DNA from: Symbiodinium sp. CCMP2592
Taxonomy: Eukaryota > Sar > Dinophyceae > Suessiales > Symbiodiniaceae
Reading direction: 5' to 3'
NCBI GenBank assembly: GCA_905221615.1
Contig: CAJNDT010005334.1
Coordinates: 354,501-418,500, forward strand
Length of the DNA stretch: 64,000 bases
How positions within the stretch are numbered: the stretch's first letter is position 1; the number at the start of each line of letters is the position of its first letter. The notes beneath the pieces are model-generated. The model did not search any database, was not told the origin of the DNA, and saw only the letters and a list, made by a program, of their open reading frames with translations. Positions 22,876 to 34,001 of the stretch are shown here, one piece after another. The translations under genes were made by a program, and so were the position numbers.

Positions 22876-22885
22876 CCCAGAGGAC
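22876..22885 (+). repeat. Left terminal inverted repeat
   Basis: CCCAGAGGAC, perfect complement of 37325-37334 in inverted order. It is preceded by the TT target duplication and followed by CGCCGATTGAAAAAAATCAA. Confidence 0.85.
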
Positions 22886-22894
22886 CGCCGATTG

Positions 22895-23160
22895 AAAAAA
22901 ATCAAGCGCGATTGAAAATTCTCAGCGTTTTGATTGTCATTGTCGATCAAAATCAATAGAAAACGATGTTTTTCAATAGAAATTTAAATCCTCAAAATCA
23001 ATAGAACTGCGACATAAAAATCAATAGAAACCTCCACATCAAAATCAATAGAAAATCTCCATAAAATCAATAGAAATTTTCCATAAAATCAATAGAAATT
23101 TTCCATAAAATCAATAGAAATTTTCCATAAAATCAATAGAAATGTTATCTCAAATCAAAC
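22895..23160 (+). repeat. Left subterminal repeat array
   Basis: At least ten copies of AATCAATAGAAA, the central ones as a 21-22 bp tandem AAAATCAATAGAAATTTTCC. The right end (37045-37240) has the same array in the same direct orientation. Transposase-binding sites in CACTA elements are clustered this way; that function here is inference. Confidence 0.9.
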
Positions 23161-23516
23161 GAGAAACACTTCTGACATCAATAGATTTCAGCGCTATCTC
23201 TGCCTCCACCACTATATATAATACCTCTACCTCGACCTCAACCTGTACCTTTATCCGTATCTCTGCCTGTATATCTCTACCTTTACATCTTTACTTCTTT
23301 ATCTCTCTATCGCTGTATATCTCTCTATCGCTCTACCGCTCTATCGCTCGATCTACCGCTCTACCGCTCGGTCGCTCTATCTCTCTATCTCTTATATCTC
23401 CCTGTCTCTCTATCTCTCCATCTCTACCTGTATTTTTATTTCTATATATCTATCTCTTTCTTTTTTCTCTTTCTCTATCTCTCACTTTCTCTTCCCCACC
23501 CTTTCCCAGAAGGCTT

Positions 23517-23832
23517 CCAGCCTAACACTTCTTTTTCACAGCAGCGGCAGGGAATCTTGGGTGAAGCTTCTTTCGAGCTCTCCTTCGAAACTTGGCCTTG
23601 TAAAGGCCTCGGAGCCTAACTTTCAAAAACGGTTCCTGGCTACTTGGGCTTGGACGTGGAATTGGACTCAGGCATTCCAGCCTAACACTTCTTTTCCACA
23701 GCTGCGGCAGGGAATCTTGGGTGAAGATTCTCTTGAGCTCTTCTTCAAAACTTGGCCCTAGAGGCTTGGAGCTTACCTTTCAAAAAGAAGCTCCGGGCTA
23801 CTTGGGCTTGGACTTGGTATTGGACACTGGCA
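23517..23832 (-). repeat. Two tandem ~162-bp units at the element's left interior
   Basis: 23518-23678 and 23679-23832 share CAGCCTAACACTTCTTT, GGCAGGGAATCTTGGGTGAA and CTACTTGGGCTTGGAC. The inner copy overlaps the end of the leftmost exon (ELLFER), so a 3' exon or 3' UTR may have been duplicated. The pyrimidine-rich stretch 23200-23510 between this and the array is CTCTATCT-like low complexity. Confidence 0.85.
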
Positions 23833-24255
23833 GCCCGCATGGCTGCAAGCCGTCCCTGTCGGGTTTTGCTTGATGATCATTTTTTGAATCGGGGACAAAA
23901 AATCCCAAACGAGAAGGTGACCCGGCGGAGCTTCCGCTTCAGCTTCCTGTGAGGGGTCGTGGTAAAAGTCAGGCTCCTCTGGCCACTCCTTCATGGCCTG
24001 CTCAAAGTCACTCTGAGTGATCGGAGGGTCATACATGCCCAAGACCATCGTTTCCTGGCTCAGGCTCACGTTGTCCGGGCTCTGGTTTGGCCCCTTGGCC
24101 ATGGTCTCGGCAGCTTGGCAAGCTTCCCAAACGGCTTCCAGACCTCCATCCGAGTTGTCTTCTTCCTGCAGATCTGTTTCGGCGTAAGGGTTTAAAAGCT
24201 GGTTATGAGGGTATAGGGGTTCACATCTATCTATCTATATATATATATATATATA
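23773..24255 (-). CDS. Exon of an unrecognised transposon gene
   Basis: The minus-strand frame is open from the TA-rich intron end near 24235 down to a stop at 23773. It encodes CEPLYPHNQLLNPYAETD, an acidic segment LQEEDNSDGG, then PPITQSDFEQAMKEWPEEPD and a tail rich in Ser/Pro. I do not recognise the family. It probably forms one gene with the Lys/Ala-rich exon upstream (24268-24735), the two being separated by an intron carrying a TA microsatellite; splice sites there are not certain. The last codons fall in the 162-bp duplication. Confidence 0.5.
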
Positions 24256-24263
24256 TATATACA
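24227..24263. repeat. TA/CTAT microsatellite inside an intron
   Basis: CTATCTATCTATATATA... tract between the two exons of the leftmost transposon gene. Confidence 0.9.
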
Positions 24264-24267
24264 AAAT

Positions 24268-24735
24268 CTATATATCGCACTGAAAGAATCCCGCCTCGAG
24301 AGCAAAGCAGGTGGCGGCTGCAGGCCTCTTGGCTGTCGTCTCTGCCGGAGTCTCCAAGGTGGCGTCTGGCCTCTTGACTGTCGTCTCTGCCGAAGTCTCC
24401 AAGGTGGCGGCTGGCCTCTTGACTGTCGCCTTTGCAGAAGTCTCCAAGGTGGCGGCTGGCCTCTTGGCTGTCGTCTCTGCAGGAGTCTCCAAGGTGGCGG
24501 TTTGGCTCTTGGGAGCTTGGCCACTGGAGGTCGTGGAAGTCGCAGGTCTTTTCTTGACGACCTTGACCTTGACGACGGCCTCCTTGTCTGCGAGCTTGGC
24601 AGCTGGCTTCTTCGAGACCGGGGCCTGTCGAGGCACAGCCAAAACTTCAAAAAACAGACTTAAGCTCGACAAGCTCACAGGCAAGTATCTGGCCTGCCGT
24701 GCGGCCGGCTTCTTCTGGCTTCCTACTTTTGCCAT
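24268..24735 (-). CDS. Lys/Ala/Thr-rich repeat protein exon (transposon gene)
   Basis: An ATG at 24735 opens MAKVGSQKKPAARQARYLP. After KKPAAK and KVKVVKKRPAT segments come four tandem 15-residue units of the type KRPAATLETSAETTV (45-bp DNA repeats, about 24310-24505). Basic, low-complexity proteins with KKPAA runs are common in dinoflagellates and suggest DNA or chromatin binding, which is inference. The frame runs into the TA intron (FFQCDI) so the true exon probably ends near 24290. It is the last or second-last gene before the left end and lies about 230 bases downstream of the transposase stop. Confidence 0.6.
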   Translation of the reverse strand: MAKVGSQKKPAARQARYLPVSLSSLSLFFEVLAVPRQAPVSKKPAAKLADKEAVVKVKVVKKRPATSTTSSGQAPKSQTATLETPAETTAKRPAATLETSAKATVKRPAATLETSAETTVKRPDATLETPAETTAKRPAAATCFALEAGFFQCDI

Positions 24736-24968
24736 CTGAAGAACCTATAAACTGCAGCTATAGACGGCGACACATTTTTGCAGGCGTCCGGATTATACCA
24801 CTTGGGAATGTACGTATAGGGCCGTCCGGCCCTTAGCAGATGGCGCAAGCGACTTGTTTTCCATGGGCCGTTTGCAGTCGGCCTGGACCTGGACCGTTTG
24901 AGCAGCTTGGCTCATGGGCCGCTTGCAGTTGGCGTGGACCTGGACCGCTTGCAGCTTGGCTGCTTGGG

Positions 24969-26862
24969 TCAGCCTGGCTCATCCAGCGCTAGCAAGCCCT
25001 TTAAAAGCAGATGCCAAAACGTCCTGTACTTGAACAGGATGGTTTCCGGCATCTTGTGAGCTGCAGTGCCTGAAAGGCAAGCATTGGCGATGTGAGACAT
25101 CAAGCCCATAAAGGATTCGGAACCATACGTCCAAAAAAACCTGGGGGCCAAGTGCTGCGAAACTTCTGGCAAGTGTGCCGTCATGTGAAACTTGGAAACT
25201 TGGCTATATCGACACTGCTGGGCATCAAAAGCCAGCTTGGCAAGATGGCCGTAGTGCTTGGTCAAGCACTGGACTTTGTCGGCGAATTTTCGCCTGACGT
25301 CCTGGGGCCACTTGAAGTCTTGCCTGTCCAGCAAGTCGTAGATGTCCCGCAGCGACTCAAGGACACGAAGTCGGTGCAGGCTTCGGCGATCATCTTGGGA
25401 GCCTGAAATTGCTGTAGAACTTTAAACAAGAATAAGGTCGTGTTCACATTTATAGATATAATGCAGCTTAGACACTGTACCTCCTGGCGAGCTCCACAGC
25501 AACAGGCATGAAATGCCTGATTCGCCTGCCCTTCTGGTGCTTGAGGCAAGGGTACTCATTGGCACTGCTGGCAATGTCAGACTTCCATTTCAGGTTCGGC
25601 AACCTGGTGCCTGAAGGAATGCCTAGCTCCTGGTAGATTTCCTGGATTTCGGCATTCAGGCAACTCATGTTGGTGTCCCTGGAACCTGGCTTGGAGTCTT
25701 CGATGATCTCCCAAAGCAGATTCCCCACCACATGGCAGGACACACCGAGGTCCAGGACGTGGAGGACGTCAAGCTTCAAAGCCTGAGCATTGACGCCTTG
25801 GACCTGGAAAAGCGGGTGCTCCAGCCTGGCTTCCAGCTGCCTTGGCCTGAGTGTTGTCCTTCTCCAGCCTGCTTCCTGGCGAAAGTCGTTCCAGCAGTTC
25901 TCGCCCTCTTGGGTGCAAGCGCACCAAAGGCAAGGGTTGGCTTGGTTCGGCCTGGGGAACTTGAATTCCTGGTAGAAGAACTCCATGTCCCCTGTGATGC
26001 AGTAGATCACTCCTGGCCTGAACCGCCGTTGCGTCGTTGGGCACCTTCCTGAGGCCATGGCTTGGAGGGACTCGCAGAGCTTGGTCCAAAGATCTTCCAT
26101 GAGCTTGGGCGTGATGCACGACTTGGGAATGCAGGCCAGCAACAATTGGCTGCTTGCCTGGACTGCGAAAGCAAAAATTAGAGACACCAAGACCTAAATG
26201 GTGATTTTGCGGTCGTACTGCCGAAAGAATACTAGACAAGCCAAGCGTCAATCGAACGTCGTGACGTTATCGCTCTCATGGAGATCACAAGCAGACTGTC
26301 CACCTTGGAGTGGGGAGCTGCGTCGCCGTGCAAAGCGAAAGGGACCAAGGCTTGGGTGTCCTGGAAAACTTGGTCAAAGTAGTCCTGGCTTTGCGACACC
26401 CTGGAGTTAGCGCCTTTTTGGCTGTCCCAAAACTTGGCAATGTCCTGGATACCCAGGATGTCATCGTCCATGCCATCCAGGCTTAGCATCCAGTTGTGCG
26501 GAAGCATGACTGGAAGCTTGCAGTCTACCTGGATCTTCTGGCCTGTGGCGTTTTTTCCCCATGCCTTGGTCTGCAGGACCGTTGTCTGGAGCAGCCATGT
26601 CCTTGAAGACCCTGGAAAGCAGCTGGTGGTGAGTGTGGTTCGGGTTAACACCATGCGAACCCAAGCTGGCAAGTCCCACAAGGTCGGCCTGGGAGCAGCC
26701 TGACTTGACAGCTGCTTGGGACAACTCCTGGACGACCTTGGCGGAGAGGTCTCCCAAACACCACAGCCTTAAAAGGGCCACCGCAAGTGGAGATTCTGGC
26801 TTTATCTCGCGACAGGAGGAAGAGGAAGCTTGGTCCTCCGTCTTCCTTTTCCTCCCTGACAT
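24969..26862 (-). CDS. Transposase, three exons (TNP2-like, tentative)
   Basis: Exons are about 26862-26276, 26162-25476 and 25402-24969. The introns (113 and 73 bp) end in CAG, the second beginning GT at TACA/GTGTC. Joined, they give 568 residues if one extra A in an A6 run (T6 at 26551-26556 on the plus strand) is discounted; the total is then divisible by 3. Visible blocks in order: LASLGSHGVNPNHTHHQLLS, MLPHNWMLSLDG, VPFALHGDAAPHSKVDSL, ITGDMEFFYQEFKFPRP, NPCLWCACTQEGENCW (Cys cluster), LDVLHVLDLGVSCHVVGN, KFHMTAHLPEVS, FWTYGSESFMG. The D/H-rich blocks and the Cys cluster resemble DDE transposases of the TNP2/Plavaka kind recurrent in dinoflagellates; catalytic residues are not proven. 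Confidence 0.72.
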
Positions 26863-27057
26863 GGCTTCGCCTGGACATCTAAACCTAAACCTGGCTTGGT
26901 CCTCGAAGCTTCAAAGCGGGGAATTTGCAACTTGAACACGACAACGAAAGGCAGTTTGCAGCAGTCCCTGGCTGCAAAACGCTTATTTTTGGCGCTTGAA
27001 ACTCCAGCTTTAGGTTTCAGTAGGCTCTCTCCCTTGAACTGCCTTTGCTCTTGGAGC

Positions 27058-27243
27058 CTAAGAGGCTGGAGGGTTCAAAACATCCAGACTGCGTGGCCTG
27101 GACTTAAGGCCGTTCACAGCTTGGAAAACCCTGCCTGCCTGGACTTCATGAAAACTATAAGCTAAAATCTCATCAGGAATAGCTGCCGGGTCAAGACTCA
27201 AGACTTCTAGCTTTTGCTGGACTCTGCAGGGCCGTGGTACCAA
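27058..27243 (-). CDS. Possible small exon between transposon genes
   Basis: A 61-codon frame, VPRPCRVQQKLEVLSLDPA, AAIPDEILAYSFHEVQAG, in the gap between the transposase start and the upstream gene's stop. It has the composition of neighbouring exons but no motif, and no convincing splice partner. It could instead be 5' UTR of the transposase mRNA. Confidence 0.3.
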   Translation of the reverse strand: MVPRPCRVQQKLEVLSLDPAAIPDEILAYSFHEVQAGRVFQAVNGLKSRPRSLDVLNPPAS

Positions 27244-27310
27244 AGACTGTTGCGTGTTACACGTTGCTTGAGCTTGGGCCTCTATGCAGCCATCCTGAAA
27301 AAAAAACTGC

Positions 27311-28856
27311 TCAGGCGTCCTTAAGGGCCTTAGTGAGTTCCACCTTAAGCTTCTTGGAAGCTTGGAGGGTGGTCACCGCGTCAAGCAAAACGGGCTTCAT
27401 GTCCTCCATCTTGCAAGCCTTCTTGCCAGCCAGGGTCGTGCGGATCCGCTCCAAAGCCTGCAGCTGCTTGGTGAGGGACTTCAAGAAGGTGGCCTTGTCG
27501 TCCAAGCCGCTGCCTTGGATCTGGAGCTTCAAGCCCTGCAAGAGACCGTATTCCTTGCCCAGCTCAGTGACGAAGAGCTTGGCCTGGAAATGGTTGGGCG
27601 AACAAACAGCTACAGAAACGGTTCGAGCTAAACTTAATTTGAAAAAACAAGCATGAATCGAGTGGCCTTCTCCTTGAGCTGTTCACTAGTGGTCTCTTGG
27701 CTGACTTGGCTGGCTTCCTCCCACTTGTTCGTCTTGGCCTTGGGCTTGGGCTTATTTCCACCCTTGTTGTTGTTCTGCCCACTGCCGCCTGGCAAGCCCA
27801 CGAAGGCCTTGAGCTGGCTGTCCTCGTCGTCACCTGAGACTTCGCCTAAGTCGAAGTCCTCAACGGCGGGGGCCTTCTTGAGACTGTCGAAGGCGAGGAA
27901 CTCTTCGAGGGAGGAAGCGTCCGCCTTGGCCTGGGCCCTGGAGCCAGCTCTGCGGGAGGTCGTGGTGTCTTCGGTTTCCTGACAATTGTGAAACTGCATG
28001 ACTCCACTATCTGTTCTTAAGTTTAAGTGGGAAAAAGATCAAGTATTGAAAAATTATGGCAGCACCAAGCCTTGTGGAGCTTGAACTGAAAGAACCTCCT
28101 GTCCTCGGGGTTTTTCCTGTGCTGGATGGTTCCAGCCGCCACTCTCGCCTTCAGCTCTTCCTCGCCGATCTTGTCGCACGTCTCCTTGTAGCTCAACCAG
28201 GAAGCTTGGAGGCCTGAGGAGTGGGTGCAACTGAACTCCACTGAGGACTGCTTGAAGTACTTGGCCGGCTTTCCACCATCTTGGATCCACCCCCTGAGCA
28301 TGCCCCTTTTCCTGGCAAGCTGGCCTGATCCTTGGCCAGCGCCGTCCTTGAAGGCTTGCTCGGCTCCTGGATTGCCCTCGCGGCTCACCTCAAACTTCTT
28401 CCACAAGCACTGCTTCTGCTTCTCGTCGAGCTGCTTGAAAAAGTGGTCGAAGTCCTCCTCCGAAAGGTGCTTGGCTTCCTTGAGGAACCGGTTGTGGTCC
28501 TTGAGGGCTTGCTTGGAGAGCGTCGGTGCCGTCTTGGAAGGCTTGGCGTTCTTCTTCTCCTTGTCGCCCTCCTTGACCTCTTCTTCGGGCTCCTCTTGGA
28601 CCTCCTCGTCGTCTTGCTCCTCCACGTCGGCCTCCTCGGCTTCCTCCTCCTCTGGCTCCTCCTGGGCCGTCTTGTACGGAACCAAGGGAAGTTCCTGGAC
28701 GGCGGAGGCTGGCCGCTTGAGGATGCCCTGCTGCTTGGAAGCGGGCTTCTTCAAAACACCCATGGCTGGATGCTTGGCGGAAGGCAGCGGCGTGGGCTTG
28801 ACTTGGCTTGGATATGCTGCAGATTCGCAATTTCCGCAGCACCTATACATTTTCAT
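27311..28856 (-). CDS. Unrecognised three-exon transposon gene, acidic/basic protein
   Basis: Exons 28071-28856 (or from 28816 if the CAG there is an acceptor), 27667-27978 and 27583-27311. Both introns (92 and 83 bp) start GC (AAG/GC) and end CAG/G, and both fall between codons, giving 456 residues with no break. Order: ILKRPASAV basic start; a strongly acidic run (EEEEAEEADVEEQDDEEVQE); a helical region with HNRFLKEAKHLSEEDFDHFF; KRGMLRGWIQDGGKPAKYF and SWLSYKETCDKIGEEE; then KADASSLEEFLAFDSLKK and, after intron 2, KLFVTELGKEYGLLQGLKL. The middle resembles a family common in dinoflagellates (ARKR...GWI.DG...SWL), of unknown function. Lies 450 bases upstream of the transposase in the same direction. 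Confidence 0.72.
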
Positions 28857-28858
28857 TG

Positions 28859-28915
28859 GTATGTGTGTGTGTGTGTATGTATATATACATATATGTATAT
28901 GTATATGTATATGTG
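28859..28915. repeat. TG/TATATG microsatellite
   Basis: TGTGTGTG followed by TATATG units, directly upstream of the three-exon gene, probably in an intron or promoter region. Confidence 0.9.
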
Positions 28916-28929
28916 AAGGGAAGCTTGCC

Positions 28930-29540
28930 TGAAAAGTCGGGGGGTCTGACGTGGCTGGCGGGTGCAGTGGATTTTGGTTGCATTAAATTCCCTATGATTC
29001 CTTTAGCAGTTTTTTACAAAGATGCCGCTGTACAGTATTTTATTTGAAGTTTCGGTGGTTGTGTGTAGCTGTAAACATCAGGAACTTAACGGGTTAAGGT
29101 CCATAGGCTATGTTTTTCTTTTTCAATTTCCAACTTTGTAGAAACTCGGTATATTTTGGATTGCGGGCTGCGGTTGGTTGTGGTTTTTGAATAAAAGGAT
29201 AGGGACGTCCCATATAAACCCCGTCAAAAGGAAGCCCAATAAGGTAGGGACATACCGGTAAAATGTTTATGCTTATGTGTTTTTTGGGTCCCTAAAGTTA
29301 TATATGAGTTTGGGGTTGAACGTTTGGTGTATCTTTAGGTATGTGTTGGTTGTTGTGCTGTGGGTTGAACTTAGTTTTGGGGATATGATTTTTTGGTGGA
29401 TTGGATTTAGGATCTGGTGTTATGGATTGTTGGTTTCAAGGGTTTAAGGATTAAGGGGTTTAGGGGTCTAGAGGTTTAGGGGTTTCGGGGTTTGGTGCTT
29501 TCGAGTTTTGGGGTTTAGTAAGGGCAGAATTCTGGCGCTT
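28930..29540. other. Intergenic part of the transposon, no gene seen
   Basis: T/G-rich unique sequence on the plus strand. From about 29440 it passes into degenerate GGTTTAGGGG-like telomere-style text and then the GGT repeat. No exon with a supportable frame was found. Confidence 0.5.
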
Positions 29541-29549
29541 GGGGTTTTG

Positions 29550-29990
29550 TGTTGTGGTTTTGGGCTTGGGGATTCTGGTGGTGCTGGTGGTGCTGGTGGT
29601 GGTGGTGGTGGTGGTGGTGTTGGTGGTGGTGGTGTTGGTGTTGGTGGCGGGGTTGGCGGAGGTGGTGGTGGTGTTGGTGGTGGTGGTGGGGTGGCGGTGG
29701 TGGTGGTGGCGGTGGTGGTGGTGGCGGGGGTGGCGGAGGTGGTGGTGGTGGTGTTGGTGGGGTGGTGGTGGTGGTGGTGGTGGTGGTGGTGGTGGTGGCG
29801 GCGGCGGTGGTGGTGGTGGTTTTGGGTTTGGGGTTTCGGTGGTGGTTTTGGGCTTGGGGTTTCGGTGGTGGTTTTGGGCTTAGGGTTTCGGGTGGTGGTG
29901 GTGGTGGTGGTGGTGGTGGTGGTGGTGGTGGTGGTGGTGGCGGTGGTGGTGGTGGTGGTGGCGGTGGTGGTGGTGGTGGTTATTGTGGTA
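29550..29990 (+). repeat. GGT trinucleotide repeat block
   Basis: Over 400 bases of GGTGGTGGT with GGC and GTT variants. It opens poly-Val, poly-Trp/Gly and poly-Thr frames up to 180 codons that are artefacts. It is followed at about 30000-30170 by a CATGGGATCTCATGGGATTTC-like minisatellite of TCATG units. Confidence 0.95.
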
Positions 29991-30004
29991 TTCAAAACCT
30001 ACAA

Positions 30005-30170
30005 TTCACAGAATATCATGTGATATCATGTGTCTTCATGGGATCTCATGGGATTTCATGGAATCTCATGGATGCTCACATGAAGCGTTCATGAGGGTTC
30101 CATGAAGTTCCATGAAGTTCCATGAAGATCCATGATATCACATGATATCACATGATATTTCATGAAGCCT
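30005..30170. repeat. TCATG/CATGA-rich minisatellite
   Basis: Runs of ATCATGTGATATCATG, TCTCATGGGATTTCATGG and TTCCATGAAGTTCCATGAAG, many of them self-complementary around CATG. Confidence 0.8.
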
Positions 30171-30330
30171 GAAAGGCTGTCCAGCCTTGAACAATTTTTT
30201 CACGGTCGCAGCGCCTGAGGTCGGTGCTTGGTTTCTGAAACAAACGAAGTACGGCTTGAGGCCTCACCTGGAACACTTGGTACTTATAAATGCCACTGCT
30301 TCTTATTTCGAAACACTGAAAACTTCAACT

Positions 30331-31800
30331 TTAAATGTCCTGGAGAGGCGCTCCTGTTGGCGAAAGAACTCGCTGTATGACTGGATGATGGCTTGCGACT
30401 TCTTCCATCACAGCCATACAATGGTCCCGTCCAAGCTCCCACTTTAAGCGTTCTCGGAGCCTGGGGCTTTGCCTCATCACGGCACAGACCGGCTGCAAGG
30501 CCTTGCAAAAAGAGACAAACGTGTCGTGGTGGGTCCTGGCTAGGTCATCCTGGACTCCAAGCTGTTCGGAGCTTGAAGCCTGGGAGCCTGAACCTTGGAC
30601 CACTGGCACGACTTGGGGATTTGGCGATGCGGATCCTGAAAATGTGGATCCTGACGCCTGGCTGGGTTGGGAGGCTTGGGGATCTTGGATGGCTTGGACC
30701 TGGAGATTGGAATTTGTTCTCCTGGTCACCAACCAAGCTTCCACAAAAGCACCGAACTTGTCGGCATTTGACCAGCCTGAAGAAAGTGAAGGTTCCAAAA
30801 GCGTAGCCGCCAAGCTTAAAAGGAAGTTCCCCCCACTTAGTTCCTGGTCTTTGTTGTCGTATACATCGTGGGCTTCAGAAAAATGTCCCGCTTCTTTTCT
30901 CTCCCTTATGGAGATGTTTGCTTGGGACCTGACAAGAATTTCCAAGCACTCCTTGATTATAGGTAGGGAATGCTTAACTACCGATGCAATACCACTGTAC
31001 AGTGCGATATCAGCAGGACTCCAGCCCCTGGTGTCCATGAGAAGAACCCCTACGTTGGTGCTTGAGGGCCCTGCTGGTACCCACAACGGAGCCCCCACAT
31101 GTCGTGGAGGGGCCTCCTGAAGACTCACAGGGTTTTCTTGGAGGGCTGTAGTGTCGACGATCGGGTTCTCTTGAAGGGCTGTAGTGTGGACGACTGGGTT
31201 CTCGAGGTCGTGTTGGCTGCCTGGGGTCTCGATGATCGGCTTTGTGACCCATTTTGGAACCTCCTTGGCTAGCGGGTTAATGTACGAGACTTGGATCCCT
31301 GATAAGCTTGCATATGCTTGAGTATACGAGTTTTTTTGGTTTGATGAAACACAAACATAAATGAGTAGTTCATGTTGTTCGTGGAATTGGCATTTACTCG
31401 CTTACAAGCGTGGGATCTGCAAAACATTGCCCTACACTGACAGTTGGTCCTCTGCCGCACGTGGCTTGGACTCAAAGAAAAGGTGCTTGAAAAAGAAGCT
31501 GCTTCAGACAGCTTGGGCAAACCTGGAACCTGGAGTGTGGATTAAAGATCATTTCTTCTTCCAAGGCTCAGATGGCCACAACTTCCTGAAGAGGTCCTTG
31601 ACAGCACTGTCCTCTCTGTAGTCGTAGCAGTCCTTGAACATGCAGCCTCTGCACGTGGCGCACCTCAAAACGCTCCGCTGGCCCACATACGAGCACCTCT
31701 GGCCTGAGTTGCAGATCAAATAATTAGCTAGGGCTTCCCAGCCCTTGGACGTAAGAATGGGTTCTAACGAATGCAATGAAAGCGATTCCAATACAAAACA
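30331..31800 (-). CDS. Unrecognised multi-exon transposon gene with a Cys-rich segment
   Basis: One exon reads about 31800-31550 with a Cys cluster, ICNSGQRCSYVGQRSVLRC followed by ATCRGCMFKDCYDY, possibly a small zinc-binding unit, then KDLFRKLWPSEPW. A second exon runs about 31290-30331, starting VSYINPLAKEVPKWVTKPII. It has a threefold 11-residue repeat (NPIVDTTALQE type), then PADIALYSGIASVVKHSLPI, a Gln/Ser/Pro linker (QASQPSQASGSTFSGS) and FVSFCKALQPVCAVMRQSP, ending in a natural stop. Splice sites between the two were not fixed (the intervening 31300-31540 is AT-rich). No known domain. Confidence 0.55.
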
Positions 31801-31804
31801 AGAC

Positions 31805-33970
31805 TCAGCTTCGGCACTTGGCGAAGCAGTCCCAGCCGAATGCATGGATGAATTCTGGTTCGGCGTCGCCCTTGTAGTCGCCACCTGAAAAGGGATGAAC
31901 AAAAGAATGTGGGCTTTAATTTGTAGTTTGAGCTTAGGGTCTAGGGTGTTGGGTTTGCTTGCCTGTGGAATTGATCCAGGGCGGAAGCCAGGCGGGACTT
32001 TTGCCAAGGGCTTCTCCTGGCTCACGGCCCCACGATTGCTGTTGCTGTTGTTGCTGTTGCTGGTAGCCGTGGGAGGAGGAGCCTTGGCCTTGGGTGCGGT
32101 AGTAGTTGCCCGTGTTGTAGTTGCTCCAACCGCCGCCCTGGTTGCCGCCTTGGTTGCCACCTTGACCTTGGTTCCCGAAGTTGGTCCACCCCTGCTGGTT
32201 CTGGCCATCCGCTTGGCCATCCCCTTGGCCGGTGTTGTCAGTACCGTCTGCTGGGCCTGGGGGCTGCTCCGTGGTCTGCTCCGGGCGGTGGCTGGCGGGC
32301 TCCTGGTGGCTGCCAAACTGGGGAAGCTCCTGGGGCGGGGCTTGGTCATGGCTCTGGGGACCTTGGGACCGGTCGGACTTGGGAAGACCGACTTGAGACC
32401 TGAGGTTGTCCATAGCTTCCAGCATGTCTTCAGTGTGTGGAAGAAGCTTGAGGAGCTTCTCGGTCTCCATCTCCACCCTGGTCGCGAAGTCCTGGTCCTT
32501 GGACTTGAAGACTTCCAACTTCAACCTGGATAACTGGTCCCTCACGTCCCGGTCGTACCTGGAGATGTGTGCTTCCTGGAGCTTGGCGAGCTCTCTGTCG
32601 ATGTCTTGGCGCTTGACGGCCAGCGTTCTGCTTAGGTCGTCACTCCTCGTCTTCGACCTCTTGGCCCTCCTCTCCTCCACCTCCTTAAATATTTTTTCCT
32701 CCCATTCGGCATCAGAGTTCGCCCTGACTTCTTCCATTGACTCTTGGAATTCTTGGAATTCCGTCTCTGTGGCCTGCCTTTCGTTTTCCTGCTCTTCCTG
32801 GAGCTGGGCCTTGGAAATCGTATATTCCTACATAGAACAGAATAGAAGGAAACAGTATATAGGTTTTTTACAATAAAATCTTTGCTTAAAGAGTAGATGA
32901 TAATTATGTTTTAAAGATCCGACCTCGCGGTTGCGCCTGTAGATCTCGTGGGCCACCTCGAGCCTGGTCTCCTGGAGCTTGGTAAGTTCGGCTTCCAAGA
33001 ACTCGTCCGTCTCAGCTTGACCTCCTGCAGGCTGCCGAGATTTCAAAGAAAGCTTACGGGTTTTCAAAAATCGTTTTACATGTGGCTTATACATGACTTT
33101 CGATAATTCAAGCCTGGAAGGTCGCCTTCTGCTGTGGTGGCTGGGACTGAGGTCGCCGGGGGAGCGGGCGGAGCGGGCCTGAGATCATGACTCAAACTTA
33201 AGGGCTAATTTTGGGTGCTTCCACTGCTACTTGTGGGTGCTTCCAGCTTCGGTTTGAAAAGGGCTTCGAGCCCCTGACAGCTTCAATAGGGCTTCCAGCC
33301 CCTGACAGCTTCAATAGGGCTTCCAGCCCGTGACGGCTTCAATAGGGCTTCCAGCCCTTGACGGCTTCAATAGGGCTTCCAGCCCTTGACGGCTTCAATA
33401 GGGCTTCCAGCCCTTGACGGCTTGAAGACAGCTAAAGGTTTTGAAGATTAAAAGGTCAAGTAAATTCAGTCAAGCTGCTCCTGGGCAGGTACTCTCGGCG
33501 GCGGCTGCTTGGCAAGTGGCGACTGCTTGCCCTGGAGGGCTAGGCCTTGGGAGGTGCAGGCAGTGGCTGTGGCCCATCTGGGAGATCCTGGCCCTGGGTT
33601 CCGGAGGAGGACCGGGGATCCTGGGGCTCCTGGGCTTGCAGGCTCCTGGATGAGCGGGGATCCTGGGGCTCCTGGGCTTGCATGCTCCTTGTCATGCTCA
33701 TTTCATCCAACTGTACCTCCAGCCAGTCGTCGATCGACTCGATTGTTCCTGATTGCTCAAATACCCGGTTAATGAACAACCTGATCGACTGGTCCTGGGG
33801 CATATTGGTACTGAACTTGAAGCCCAGGTGTTTCACCACATCGTTTTGCCAGTGGCCGAAGGTCTCGCCCTGGCCGCAGTCTTCATTAAGTATATAGTTT
33901 TAGGGGATGGGGGCTTAGATAGGGACCGCAACAAGGAACACAAACATATAAAAATCAAATATATATGTAC

Positions 33971-34001
<31 letters not shown>

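Noticed and set aside
25732..26052. A 106-codon plus-strand frame opposite the transposase
   Set aside because: Antisense shadow of exon 2, which encodes the Cys cluster and the DVLHVLDLGV block.
28225..28932. Long plus-strand frames (235 and 194 codons) over the three-exon gene
   Set aside because: They are antisense shadows of its acidic region; the minus-strand gene has phase-consistent introns and family-like blocks.
29468..30094. Poly-Thr, poly-Val and Trp/Gly-rich frames up to 181 codons
   Set aside because: They arise from the GGT repeat block on both strands.
31895..32876. Long plus-strand frames (212 and 156 codons) opposite the coiled-coil gene
   Set aside because: Antisense shadows; Leu/Val and Ser-rich composition mirrors the Gln/Gly and Glu/Lys coding on the minus strand.
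33277..33425. Regular 28-bp repeats considered as a CRISPR array
   Set aside because: Units are directly adjacent without unique spacers, and the context is a eukaryotic intron.
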